Origin: CALBPI01 sp038531945
GTDB taxonomy: Bacteria > Pseudomonadota > Gammaproteobacteria > Steroidobacterales > Woeseiaceae
NCBI GenBank assembly: GCA_038531945.1
Contig: JBCBBH010000002.1
Span: forward strand, 847,511 to 911,510
Reading direction: 5' to 3'
Length of the DNA: 64,000 nucleotides
Shown piece after piece: positions 24,566 to 35,200 of the stretch. The notes below the pieces were generated by a model. The model saw nothing but the letters and a program-made list of their open reading frames with translations, was not told the origin of the DNA and made no database searches. Position 1 is the stretch's first letter. Every line of letters starts with the position of its first letter. The translations under genes and the position numbers were made by a program.

Positions 24566-27500
24566 ATGTTCGAGAAGATAATTGAGCGAGGCACGATTCT
24601 CGCGGTGGTTGTTCTGGTAATCGCTGTGCTTGGGACACTGGCCGCTTTGCGGATTCCTGTACAGATGATTCCTGACCTCGAGGTCAGGGTCGTAACCGTC
24701 GAGACGAGCTGGCCAGGCGCAACACCCCAAGACGTTGAGAAAGAGATCCTGATCGAACAGGAAGAGTTTCTGCGGTCGTTGCCCGGCTTGGAGCGAATGG
24801 TCTCAACAGCAAGTTACGGCGGCGCCGAAATTCGTCTTGAGTTTCCTTTCGGTGTGGATATCAATGAGGCCCTGATTAGGGTCAACAACGCACTGAGCCA
24901 GGTCACGAATTACCCCGAGAATGTCAATGAGCCGCGACTGGACGCCAGCTCGTTTTCACAGAACTCGTTCATGTTCTTCTACGTACGTCCGTTACCCGAT
25001 AACCCATTCGATCTGGATGTTACGTTGCTCCGTGACTTTGTCGACGACAACGTGCGCACGCGCATGGAGCGCGTAGCGGGCGTTTCTCGAGTAAATGTCT
25101 ATGGCGGTGCAGAGCGTCAAGTGCGCATTCTTGTCGATCCCGCTGCGGCTGCAGAGCGCGGGATTACACTGGACCGAATCCGCGCGGCAATCCGTGCGCG
25201 AAATCGCGACGTGTCGGGCGGCGATTTGGACGCGGGTAAGCGCCGCTATTTGTTGCGAACCGTTGGACGATTTGAATCTGTCGATCAGATGGCCGACACC
25301 ATTCTGCGTTCCGAGGATGATCAGGTCGTTCGACTCGGTGATGTGGCGGAAGTTGAGTTGTCGCGCTACGAAATTCGCAACAGCTCGGCGGTGAATGGCT
25401 TGCCCACGTTAACCCTGTCGGTCGATCGCGAGCCAGGTTCCAACGTCATCGATATCAAACGCGCCATGCTGCCAACCGTTGATCAGATCAATGAAGAATT
25501 GCTGCGAGCGAATGGGCTTGAGCTTGGATTGATCAGTGACGACGCAAAGTATGTCGAGGCTTCTGTTGCGAACGTCTGGAAAAACCTGGGTATCGGTGCG
25601 TTGCTTGCGACAGCCGTGATGTTTGTGTTCTTGCGTTCAGCAAAAGCCACATTGGTCGGTGTGGTTGGTGTTCCGATTTGTACGATTGCGGCTTTTCTCG
25701 GCTTATTGGCGGCTGGACGAACCATCAATGTGATCTCGTTGGCCGGTGTCGCGTTTGCAATTGGTATGACGCTCGACAACAGCATCGTTGTGCTCGAGGC
25801 TATCGAGCGCAACCGTCGTCGCGGTATGGACCGATTGGCGGCGGCGGTGTCCGGTGTGCGAGAGGTCTGGTCTGCGGTACTGGCTTCGACAATGACCACC
25901 GTGTTGGTGTTCGCCCCGATCTTCTTCATTCGCGAAGAAGCAGGTCAGTTGTACTCGGATATTGCTGTGGCGATTTCCGCGTCGATTCTCGCAAGCATGT
26001 TGATTGCGGTCACCGTCGTACCGGCGCTCTCGGCGCGATTGAGCTTTGGTTTCAAGAGTACCGGCGAGACCGGGCATACAGTTCGAAAACGGCTGGTAGA
26101 TGCCGTTGATTGGCTTGTCCGTTCGCCAACTCGCCGTCTGAGTACTGTGGCATTAACACTGATCGGTGTTGTTTTGGTACTGGTCCTGCTCACGCCCGCG
26201 GCGGAGTACCTTCCAGAGGGTGAAGAGCCGAAGACGTTTGCTTCGATGATTGCACCACCGGGACACAACTACACCGAGATGCGCGGTATCGCGCGAGAGA
26301 TTGAGGCAGAACTCCTGCCGTACGTAAAGACAGACCGACAGGCGTTCGTTGACGGCAAAAGCGATATGCCACCGATCTCATACGTCAATCTCTACTACGG
26401 TCCGGATCGGCTCCGCGTGATCGCCGAGGCGGTTGACCCGGCAGACATCGATGCGTTGATGGCCGGTCTAAAGCGTCAGTATGAGCAATACCCAGGTATG
26501 CGTGCTTTCGCCGCACGCGGTTCCATCATCTCAAGTAATGATGGCGGCACACGCAGCGTGAACCTCGATATTACCGGTCAAGATCTGGCAGAGCTCTATG
26601 CAGTTGCTGAGACGGCGTACCGATATGCGGAAGCGGCATTCAATAATCCGAGTATCAACTCATCGCCAGGTTCATTGTCGCTGGATCAGCCGCTTATAGA
26701 GGTCAGGCCTAACTGGTATCGTGCCGCTGAGCTGGGATTCTCCGCAGACAGCCTCGGGTTCGCAGTGGCTGCGTTGACCGATGGGGCATTTGTCGATGAG
26801 TTCATTCGAGGCGATGACAAGATCGACATTTTTTTGTACTCGTCAGCCGGTGACCAACAACAATTAGGCCGGGTCGCCAGCTTGCCCGTTTTTACTCCGT
26901 CGGGTGCCGTCGTTCCGCTGAGTTCGGTGGCGACGATCGACGAGACCGTTGCGACGGATTCGTTGCGCCGACTTAATGGTCGTCGCACGGTAACGCTCAA
27001 TATTATTCCGCCGCGTTCAACAGCGCTCGAAATCGCGGTAGAACGGGTGCGAACCGATGTCGTCGAACGTATGCGGGCGGACGGTCGTTTGCCGCAAACG
27101 GTCACCGTGGATATTTCGGGGGCGGGGGATCAACTCACAGCCACTCGGGCAGCTTTGGCGGACAACTATTTGGTCGCAATCGTACTGACTTTCTTGGTCC
27201 TCGTGGCCATCTTCACACACTGGGGCTGGCCGCTTGTGATCCTGACTGCCGTGCCACTGGGAATCGCCGGAGGAATCGGTGGCCTGGTGCTGATGAATGG
27301 GTTGGGCGTCCGCCAACCATTCGACATGATCACGATGCTGGGATTCTTGATATTGCTCGGGGTTGTGGTGAATAACCCGATTCTGATTGTCGATGGTGCC
27401 ATCACGAATCTGAGGGCTGGAGCATCAAGCGCTGTCGACGCGGTTCGGGATGCTGTCTCGACTCGAATTCGACCAATCATGATGTCGATGATCACAACGC

Positions 27501-27691
27501 TGTTCGGTTTGGCACCCTTGGTATTCCTTCCGGGCGAGGGCACCGAGCTCTACCGAGGTGTCGGTGTCGTCGTTTTGGCAGGCTTGCTGTTTTCTACTCT
27601 GGTGACACTCAGCTTTCTCCCCGCCTTACTCGTGATGGTGCTCGAAGCGAGGCAACGATGGTGGCCGACTCTGGATAGCGCTAAAGCGTAG
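24566..27691 (+). CDS. RND efflux transporter permease (AcrB/HAE-like)
   Basis: A 1041-residue inner-membrane proton antiporter with the usual duplicated layout: a first transmembrane helix, a large periplasmic loop, a bundle of helices, a second large loop and a final bundle. The helix-4 region GMTLDNSIVVLEAIERNRRRG carries the proton-relay aspartate area. The second-half equivalent, NNPILIVDGAITN, differs from the classic KNAILIV form. Together with the adaptor upstream it should export small hydrophobic or amphiphilic compounds, drawing a TolC-like channel from elsewhere. Confidence 0.94.
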   Translation: MFEKIIERGTILAVVVLVIAVLGTLAALRIPVQMIPDLEVRVVTVETSWPGATPQDVEKEILIEQEEFLRSLPGLERMVSTASYGGAEIRLEFPFGVDINEALIRVNNALSQVTNYPENVNEPRLDASSFSQNSFMFFYVRPLPDNPFDLDVTLLRDFVDDNVRTRMERVAGVSRVNVYGGAERQVRILVDPAAAAERGITLDRIRAAIRARNRDVSGGDLDAGKRRYLLRTVGRFESVDQMADTILRSEDDQVVRLGDVAEVELSRYEIRNSSAVNGLPTLTLSVDREPGSNVIDIKRAMLPTVDQINEELLRANGLELGLISDDAKYVEASVANVWKNLGIGALLATAVMFVFLRSAKATLVGVVGVPICTIAAFLGLLAAGRTINVISLAGVAFAIGMTLDNSIVVLEAIERNRRRGMDRLAAAVSGVREVWSAVLASTMTTVLVFAPIFFIREEAGQLYSDIAVAISASILASMLIAVTVVPALSARLSFGFKSTGETGHTVRKRLVDAVDWLVRSPTRRLSTVALTLIGVVLVLVLLTPAAEYLPEGEEPKTFASMIAPPGHNYTEMRGIAREIEAELLPYVKTDRQAFVDGKSDMPPISYVNLYYGPDRLRVIAEAVDPADIDALMAGLKRQYEQYPGMRAFAARGSIISSNDGGTRSVNLDITGQDLAELYAVAETAYRYAEAAFNNPSINSSPGSLSLDQPLIEVRPNWYRAAELGFSADSLGFAVAALTDGAFVDEFIRGDDKIDIFLYSSAGDQQQLGRVASLPVFTPSGAVVPLSSVATIDETVATDSLRRLNGRRTVTLNIIPPRSTALEIAVERVRTDVVERMRADGRLPQTVTVDISGAGDQLTATRAALADNYLVAIVLTFLVLVAIFTHWGWPLVILTAVPLGIAGGIGGLVLMNGLGVRQPFDMITMLGFLILLGVVVNNPILIVDGAITNLRAGASSAVDAVRDAVSTRIRPIMMSMITTLFGLAPLVFLPGEGTELYRGVGVVVLAGLLFSTLVTLSFLPALLVMVLEARQRWWPTLDSAKA

Positions 27692-27829
27692 CGCGAACCG
27701 CAGCTCCCCGCTAACGGCTCAATTCGTCAGTTGAAGAACGTTTTCAGCTTGACTTCTGGCCCAATTACAAACGAGGATCATTCGCGTTAAATGCTCGGCG
27801 GAGTGGACCGCCTGATAATTGGGGACCTC

Positions 27830-30085
27830 ATGAAAGCAAAAATAGCCTGCGGTATTACCGCAGTTTTCGCGTGCGCGTCGCTCGCTGCGGTGGCGCAGGA
27901 CGAACCGAATAATGAGTCACTCGACGAGATTGTCGTGACGGGTACCAAGCGGAATCTCACTCTGCAGGACACGCAAACGTCGGTTGCGATTGTCACCAGT
28001 AAACAGATTGAAGAGCAGGCGCTGTTTAATGTTGAGGACATCATCATCCGGACGGCGAATGTCTCGACGGACGGTTCCGGTGCGTTGAACAACCTTTCGA
28101 TTCGCGGTGTCACTTTGGTCGGTATCGGCTTTACCGGGACCGGTGCAACGTCGAACGTCTACGTCGATGGTTCACCGAACTCCTTCAACGCCAACCAGGG
28201 CGCATCCAACCTGTGGGATGTTGCGCAGGTTGAAATCCTGCGTGGCCCGCAGTCGACAGTGCAGGGCCGTAACGCACTGGCCGGTGCCGTGATTATCAAT
28301 ACAGCGGATCCTGAGTACGAGTTTGGCACGGACGTTCGTGTGCTGGCGGGCAATGAGGACAACCGGCAGTATTCTGCGATGGTGACCGGGCCGATTGTCG
28401 ATGACACTCTGGCGTTTCGCGTTGCAGTCGATCAACGAGAAATCGACTTTGGTGTGACCAATCTCGACACCGGCAACAACACGCGTTTTCGGGATGAGTT
28501 TACGGCCCGTGCAAAATTGCTTTGGGAACCGAGTGACCGCGCGCGTATCGAGCTGATCTATAGCTACACCGACACCGAGTTCGGTGAGTTCAATCAGGTC
28601 GTGGCGCCTGTCCCTGCAACTGACCCGACGTTTGCGGACTTTGACCCGTTTGGCAACGAAACATTCGGCGGACGGGAGCGCTTCGAGTTCAACACGGTGA
28701 GCCGCTACACGCTGGATACCCAGTTTGAACTATCGGACAATTGGACGTTGTTCGGTCTTGCGACCTTCGAAGACTCTCAGCGTGATACGAATTTCGGAGC
28801 TTCGTTTGGCACCGGCGATGCGCCTGATGAGACCTTTCAGTACGAACTGCGTGCGGCGTTTGATTACGATCAATGGACCGGCTGGATCGGAGCATATTAC
28901 TTCGACACCAGCGGAAGCTTCCAGGGGCTGTTTAACTTTAGTCCTGCAACCTTCGGAATCCCGACTGATCCACCCGACGGATTTGTCATCTTTGATACAA
29001 ACCAACGCGATGAAACCAAAAACCAGGCGATATTCTTTGATGTGACCTATCAGGCGAATGAAACTTGGGCATTTAATTTCGGCGCGCGCTTTGACGATGA
29101 GGAGTTTTCCGACACCGGAACTGTCGGCACGTCCGAAGTGGGGCCTGGTGGATGTACGATTGCGCCCTTCGTGCCAGGTCTGGGAGGATTTCCGTGCACT
29201 GTGATCTTCCCGCCCTCGGGTGGCGAAGCACCGGAACCCGCAGAGTTTGATGCGTTCCTGCCTCGCGGATCGGTGATCTATTCGTTTGATGACGACAAGT
29301 CGATGTCTTTCACCGTCGCACAAGGATATCGAGCTGGCGGTTCGTATTTGTACGCACCTCCAGGTGCTACTCCCGAGACGAGAACTTTCGACCCGGAATT
29401 TCTGACTAATTACGAGTTCGCGTTTCGCTCAGCGTGGCCCGAGCAAGACATCGTGTTGAACGCCAACCTTTTCTACTCCGATTGGGAGGACCAGCAGGTT
29501 ACGGTTCCAGGTCCGTCGGGCGCGATTTTTGATTCGGATGTGCTCAACGTCGGTAGCGCGAAGTTGTTTGGGTTGGAAGCCGAAGTTCGTCAGACATTGA
29601 CTGAGACGTTGGACTGGTTTGCAACGCTGGGGTATGTCGAGACGCAATTCACCGATTTCCCGTTCGCTATCGATAGTGAGGGCAACCCAGCGAATCCGGA
29701 TGACCCGACCTTTGCTAACCTGCGTGGGAACGACTTCAATAATGCGCCGCACCTCAGTGTCGCGGTTGGGTTGAACTATCAAAACGATCGCGGCTGGTTC
29801 GCGAGTGGCACAGCAAGCTATACGGGTGAGCAATACTCCGATGTCACGAACCTGGAGAGCAATAAAGTCGATGCGTACACGATCGTCAATGCGAGAGCCG
29901 GCTATCGTAATGACAATTGGAGCGTTGCGCTGTTCGCGGATAACGTGTTTGACGAGCGCTTTATCGGTCGGCAAGGCTTGTTTAGTGTTGCCACCAATGA
30001 TGGCACGGTTACTGCCAACACCGGCCCGTTCTTCGCCGTTAACGACCCACGCGTCGTTGGCGTTGAGTTGCGCTACTCCTACTAG
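27830..30085 (+). CDS. TonB-dependent receptor
   Basis: A 751-residue outer-membrane protein from ATG 27830 after GGGGA; ATG 27791 would add 13 residues before the signal peptide. The signal peptide ends VAQDE, a TonB-box-like DEIVVTG follows, then the plug domain (~45-160, with LRGPQSTVQGRNALAGAV) and a beta-barrel of alternating aromatic strands, ending ELRYSY. The substrate (siderophore, vitamin, glycan or peptide) is not evident. The gene lies 138 bases after the RND pump, so a shared role is possible but unproven. Confidence 0.93.
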   Translation: MKAKIACGITAVFACASLAAVAQDEPNNESLDEIVVTGTKRNLTLQDTQTSVAIVTSKQIEEQALFNVEDIIIRTANVSTDGSGALNNLSIRGVTLVGIGFTGTGATSNVYVDGSPNSFNANQGASNLWDVAQVEILRGPQSTVQGRNALAGAVIINTADPEYEFGTDVRVLAGNEDNRQYSAMVTGPIVDDTLAFRVAVDQREIDFGVTNLDTGNNTRFRDEFTARAKLLWEPSDRARIELIYSYTDTEFGEFNQVVAPVPATDPTFADFDPFGNETFGGRERFEFNTVSRYTLDTQFELSDNWTLFGLATFEDSQRDTNFGASFGTGDAPDETFQYELRAAFDYDQWTGWIGAYYFDTSGSFQGLFNFSPATFGIPTDPPDGFVIFDTNQRDETKNQAIFFDVTYQANETWAFNFGARFDDEEFSDTGTVGTSEVGPGGCTIAPFVPGLGGFPCTVIFPPSGGEAPEPAEFDAFLPRGSVIYSFDDDKSMSFTVAQGYRAGGSYLYAPPGATPETRTFDPEFLTNYEFAFRSAWPEQDIVLNANLFYSDWEDQQVTVPGPSGAIFDSDVLNVGSAKLFGLEAEVRQTLTETLDWFATLGYVETQFTDFPFAIDSEGNPANPDDPTFANLRGNDFNNAPHLSVAVGLNYQNDRGWFASGTASYTGEQYSDVTNLESNKVDAYTIVNARAGYRNDNWSVALFADNVFDERFIGRQGLFSVATNDGTVTANTGPFFAVNDPRVVGVELRYSY

Positions 30086-30105
30086 ATGAGAGGTTAACGC
30101 CAGGG

Positions 30106-30137
30106 GCGATCTGGTTGGAGCGACCGGATCGCTTTTT
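30106..30137 (+). terminator. Intrinsic terminator after the TonB-dependent receptor
   Basis: GCGATC and GATCGC form a stem extended by partly wobble pairs (TGGTT with GACCG) and are followed by TTTTT. It begins 20 bases after the receptor stop, in the gap between convergent genes. Confidence 0.7.
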
Positions 30138-30192
30138 CTCATTATCGCTGCGCAGTAAATCCGCGGTCGAGAATTAGCTGTATCCGTCATAT

Positions 30193-30951
30193 CTATCCTG
30201 CTGAGTTACCAGGCGCGGTCTTGCCGGCGACCAGCATGTAATTGATCGCGGTGACCCCAGTCAGTGACATGCTTCGCGTGAACGGGTTAACACGTACGCC
30301 GATGATGTCGTCGACAGAGAAATCATGCGCCTGTAAAGGCTGGATAATCTCTGTCGGTTTTCGCAGCATTTGGTAGCGATGTGTGCCTTTTGGTAGCCAG
30401 CGTAAGACGTATTCAGCGCCGAAGATAGCGACAAGCCACGCGAGAGGATTGCGGTTGATGGTTGCGACAAACATCGTGCCGCCCGGTCGAACCAGTTCGC
30501 AGCAATCGGTCATGAAAGCATCGAGATCGGCGACATGCTCAACTACCTCCATGTTCAAGACGACGTCGAAGAATTCGCTAAGGCTTCTCCGTTCGGCAAC
30601 CGTTTGGTGATGATAGTCAATGTCGAGATCGCTACTTGCGGCGTGGGCCTTCGCGATGCCGATGTTTCGCTCAACCACGTCGATCCCGGTGACGGTTGCC
30701 CCTAACGCTGCGATCGACTCGGATAAGATTCCACCGCCGCATCCAACATCCAAGACGCGAAGGTCGGAGAGTGGTTGTGAGTCTGCAGCGTCACGATCAA
30801 ATCGCTGGCACAGTTGTTCGAGGATGTACTTTACTCGCAGAGCATTCAGCGTATGCAGTGGCCAGAAGGGTCCGGTCCGATCCCACCACAGTTCCGCTTG
30901 CTTTGTGTAGTAGTCGACCTCATACGCATCGACAGTAGAATCGATTTTCAA
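30193..30951 (-). CDS. ubiG: Ubiquinone biosynthesis O-methyltransferase
   Basis: A 252-residue SAM-dependent methyltransferase that performs both O-methylations of ubiquinone synthesis. The start segment (STVDAYEVDYYTKQAELWWD) and GPFWPLHTLNALR are UbiG hallmarks, and LDVGCGGGILSE is the SAM-binding motif I. I chose TTG 30951, preceded by AGGTAAC, because upstream codons in the frame run through the neighbouring gene and look unlike the family. It follows the DUF4149-type gene by 10 bases and is probably co-transcribed with it. Confidence 0.92.
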   Translation of the reverse strand: MKIDSTVDAYEVDYYTKQAELWWDRTGPFWPLHTLNALRVKYILEQLCQRFDRDAADSQPLSDLRVLDVGCGGGILSESIAALGATVTGIDVVERNIGIAKAHAASSDLDIDYHHQTVAERRSLSEFFDVVLNMEVVEHVADLDAFMTDCCELVRPGGTMFVATINRNPLAWLVAIFGAEYVLRWLPKGTHRYQMLRKPTEIIQPLQAHDFSVDDIIGVRVNPFTRSMSLTGVTAINYMLVAGKTAPGNSAG

Positions 30952-30961
30952 AGTTACCTGC

Positions 30962-31426
30962 CTATGCCGTTGACACGAGTGCGTTGAGCGCTGTTGTTGC
31001 AACCACCACGATAAGGGCGATGCCCAGTAAGAGGACAGCGATCGTGAGCAGCACATTGACGCCGTGCAGTTGGCCAAAGCGTTTCCGTCCGGCTTCCCCG
31101 GCGTCACGTGCTGCGTTGATCGCAGGCACCATCGCACCGGCGGCGGCCTGCAGGGAGCTCATTGCTACGACGATCGCCGCGAACAGCGTCAGATCCTCAC
31201 TCCAGGCTCCACCGAAATACATCAATGCGAGACCGAGTAGCATCACCGCACCGCAGACGAGACCCGCTTTGAAGAAACGCGGGAACAACCCCCGCAGGAA
31301 TTTGCCGGCATGTTCTGAATCGAGGGCGGTGAAGACGCTGGGCGCGACCACCGCTGACTGAAACACGATTGACCCGACCCAGATGGCCAAGGCCAGCACT
31401 GTCAAACAAATGCCGAAGGTTGTCAT
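30962..31426 (-). CDS. DUF4149-type integral membrane protein
   Basis: From ATG 31426 the protein has 154 residues and four predicted membrane helices; a longer GTG start at 31474 is possible. The WVGSIVFQSAVVAPSVF segment at the end of helix 1, FLRGLFPRFF, and RKRFGQLHGVNVLL before helix 4 fit the DUF4149 family (function unknown; some relatives are annotated as putative copper-related or stress membrane proteins). It lies directly upstream of ubiG. Confidence 0.8.
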   Translation of the reverse strand: MTTFGICLTVLALAIWVGSIVFQSAVVAPSVFTALDSEHAGKFLRGLFPRFFKAGLVCGAVMLLGLALMYFGGAWSEDLTLFAAIVVAMSSLQAAAGAMVPAINAARDAGEAGRKRFGQLHGVNVLLTIAVLLLGIALIVVVATTALNALVSTA

Positions 31427-31585
31427 AAAAAGAGCGCCCAAGAAAATATGATTAAGGTTCGCTGTAGCAACCACCGTGGATGCAGATTGTCACCAGGAGA
31501 TCATCCGTTCTTGCACCTCATCCGTTCCCTTCGGTATCGCAGCAATGTTGGTCAGGGGAGGGCCAGCCCTGCAATGGAAGAAGGC

Positions 31586-32209
31586 CTAGATCGCGCTTGA
31601 AAACCTCGCGCAGGCTTGTTCAAGTGCTTTCGACTCTTCGCCGTCCAGACGTTCTGGAACTCGCGTCGCTGTCCAACTGACAGGAGAGTCATAGAGCGCT
31701 GCGTCAAAAGGCATCCGAATGACCGTACCTTCCGCGAGGTCATCTTCGCGAACGAAAGTGTAAGCGCCGACGATCTCATTGTCGGATACGTTGCCGGAGT
31801 AGGCATAAGTGATCCAAACATCTCGAATGGTGCGCCCGGCGGCGGTGGCATTTACGTAGAACTCAAACGAGATCTGATCGTCGGTGCGTGTGATGAGCAC
31901 CGGTTGGCTGTCGAGTAATGCCTGGTATCTGGAATCGACATCTCTGCCACAGATCAACAACGGTCGATCGCCGGTAGGGCGACTTCCGCCACTGTAAGTT
32001 ACCGACCAGACACCCATAAGCGGATCCGGATTCCCCTGTCGCGGTGATGGTTCCACTATCGTCGAGTCTGCCTCGGAGACTATCGGATTCGGATCAGAGT
32101 CTACCGGTACGGTGGTACATGCACCGACATAGAGCGTTACGATGCCGCCAAAGCAAAGTCGCTTCCACATTGCCGCGAGTTGCTTTTTTGCCAACGGTCT
32201 TGCGTTCAT
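31586..32209 (-). CDS. Lipoprotein coupled to the vWA protein, unknown
   Basis: ATG 32209 overlaps the TGA of the vWA gene as ATGA, which fixes the start and implies translational coupling. The 207-residue product has a lipoprotein signal with VGAC lipobox after a rather long basic N-terminus. The mature part is beta-rich (GVWSVTYSGG, QISFEFYVN) and ends in helices. I recognise no family. The coupling suggests that it works with the vWA protein at the envelope. Confidence 0.75.
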   Translation of the reverse strand: MNARPLAKKQLAAMWKRLCFGGIVTLYVGACTTVPVDSDPNPIVSEADSTIVEPSPRQGNPDPLMGVWSVTYSGGSRPTGDRPLLICGRDVDSRYQALLDSQPVLITRTDDQISFEFYVNATAAGRTIRDVWITYAYSGNVSDNEIVGAYTFVREDDLAEGTVIRMPFDAALYDSPVSWTATRVPERLDGEESKALEQACARFSSAI

Positions 32210-35200
32210 CCGCCGCACCCGGGAATTGGCACCGACAGCTCGAGCCCACCAAAACCGAGTTGTCCGGCCAGGTCGTTGATTTCGCGCAGGTGATCCAACG
32301 CATTGGTTGCCGCATCACCGCCGACAGAGCCAGCAACGCCATCTATGGCGGAGTCGACCTGGCCCTGCAGTGCATCGCACGCCTGGTCCTGGTAGTAGCC
32401 CTGCAAGTCGGGCGGCTCCATTGTCAGGATCGATATCGTTGCCATTCGGAGATGATCCATCTTGATCTGCTCCAAAGACGCCCAGGCTTCGATCGAGCCA
32501 CCTGCCTCAGATGCGGCATCGAGCAGATTATTGACCTGCTCGAACCGGGCGTTGACCTCACCGACAGTGATCCCGGCACCACCGAAGTCGTTAATGAACA
32601 GGCCGGCGCCAGTATTGACGTTGATGCCAATAGCACAGTCGATGGCTCCCTCGGTGGGATAGGCATACGTCATCGCTGTGCCATAGCCGGCCACAAGTCG
32701 ATCCAGTTGGGGTCGACGATCACGAGACACCTGATAGTCACGGTTGATCGACAGGGGAGGCGCGATGCACTTTCGGTCGTTATCGGAAAACAGGCTGCCT
32801 TCGATATCGTTGATGAGGGCGCTTGCCTTCAGAGTCTTGGATTTCGCCATGTCGAGGTCTGAGCTCAGCGAATACAGTCGCAGCGGAACGATGTCCGTCC
32901 GGCGAACGGTGACTTCCTGGCCGTCCAGCATCCATCGTTGGTCTGCATCGATCCAGAGTCGCGGTGTGTAGTCGCGCACGTCACCGAGGTCAGCCGTGAA
33001 GCTGAAGGCTGTCGCCGGCAAGACCGGCACGTTGGCGAAGGCGTCCTCGGCTGCTTCTGGAGTTTCTGCCTCCAGTACCTGCTCAAGTGCGAGGCGGGCG
33101 GTGATCATCTCGTCGAGCATGATCGAAGGACTGACCGGACCGACGTCGGCAATCAGTGTGTACTTGCCGAACAATCCGAGATGCGCGTTGCGACGGTCTG
33201 TGTTCGACGCGCTTTGCTCGTAAGCGACACCTGCCAGCCGATGAAACAATGTTTCGGCTGCGTTCCATGTCACTTTGAGATACAGACCTTCGATTTCGGA
33301 GGGTTCTTTTTGCACTGCCAGGTCGGGCGCGGAAAACGCTGAAGCATCGGTGGTGTTGTTGATTCCAAGTTGCAGCACAGTCTCCGCGTTCCTCGAGGCC
33401 ACATTCTCGGGCAGTCGAACATAACCGCGGTACGCTCCGATGTGCTCGGCAAGCGCTTCCGATATCGCGTTGAGTGCCGCGTCATGATCCGTAATCTGAA
33501 ATGCCTGGCCGCCGGTGGCTCGTGGAATGCCTTCGAAGGCAGGCCCGAGCAAGAACTCGGGTGGCCGCGCGCCGCCGAGCGTGAAGGTTATCGGCGCGGA
33601 AGCCAGTTTGGCCTGGAGGTCTTCAGGCAGCTCTTCGAGCGTGGGATCAAACCCGGTCGTTCGGAACTCGACATCGTTGCCATCTGTGAAGTAGATGATG
33701 GCATCGGGTTCCAGCGTTCCCGCCCCGACGACGGACGTCCACATCCGATTGGCGGTCAACCCCATGCGCGCCGCAGCGTCCGAGACGACGGCTGCGTCTT
33801 TGCTCCACTTCGGCGTCGGCACAATGCCATAGTCGCCCATGACCATGAATTGTGCACCGGGGTATTGCTCGGAGATCCTATCGGCCATTTCGCGAACAAA
33901 GTCGCCAAGCTTTGCGGCGCGGTACTGCGGCGCCACGCTGGTCGAGCCGTCGATCAGGAAAACAATCCGCACCGGTGGTCGCTGATTTGCCGTAAGCGAT
34001 AATGCGGCAGGCTGATCGTTGATGATCGCCGTAATGCTGTCAGGTGCGAGGCCATTAACGACATTGCTGCCAGCATCCAACGGGTCAAAGCTAACTTCGA
34101 GCCAGGGCCACCTTTCGGTTTCGATATCGCGAATCTGAACGTCAGTGACAGTCTCGGGGACGCCACCACTGGAAAGCGTGTGTCGTCCAATGTCGATGGT
34201 TTGCGATTCGTCGTCACGCTCGATCGTGTCGCCGGACAGCGTGAAAGCGGTGCCGACGATGCGGCGTTGCTCTTCGTTCAAGTCAGGGTTGCCGCCCTCG
34301 ACCTTGATGTACGGCAGAAACGTGCGAACGTCAGAAGGACGTGTGGTGTGCCGCGATCCAGCGTCGGATAGCACCGGGGAAAAGCCGACAGATAAACGTG
34401 CACCCGCGATATCGTGGGCGTTTAGCGCAGTCTCGGCGAGCACGGGCATGTTGTGCCATTGGTTGTCCGTCGTTTTCATATGCAGCGACAGTTTCAACGT
34501 GCTGCCCGGTCGAACATCCGATCCCGTTCTACGCCATTCTGCGTCGGACCAGGAATTGTCGGCATCGCGCTCCCAAAGGTTCGCGAGTTTTTGCACAGAT
34601 TCTCCGTTCTCCGAGTCGGTCATGCTGATCAGCAACGAAGGGAGGCGATCAGGCTGGGCCAGACGAATGCGTACGGCGGTGTTCTGTGCGGTCGGCATTG
34701 CTTCGGCGACGCTATTCCACAGGTCAGGATGGCGCTCCAGCGGTCCCGTCTCGGGCATCTCCTCCGGAAAGATCGTGGAAAGCAGTCGATGGTTGATTTC
34801 GGGCTGCTTGAATTTCGGAGGATCCGGTGCTTCCAGCGAGCGCATCGGGATTGGCGCGGCAACCGTGACCAATTGGCCCGTAAGCCCCATCGTCTCGATA
34901 CCGCCGCGCAGCAGCTCGACCAACTCACGAGGTGTGCCCGCACCGGTTCTCAGTGCGGCGAGCGTACCGAGACCCGTTTCGTTGCGTGCGGCTTGCCATC
35001 CGGCGGCCGGGGGCAGAATCTCGAAGGAGTCTCGCAGGAATTGGTTCAGTGCTTCCGGATCGTCACTTGCCACGATTCGCGCGTACTGCGCTGGCAGGTG
35101 GTCTGGGCTTTCTCGCACTTGTGTCCGCGCGTCACGAAGCAGGTCAAAGTAGTCCGCATCTTCGGGTATTGACCCGGACCCATCACCGAGGTTCTGCCAG

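Noticed and set aside
32044..32862. 272-residue plus-strand frame opposite the vWA gene
   Set aside because: A shadow frame: the minus strand has a signal-anchored protein with a vWA motif and a coupled partner.
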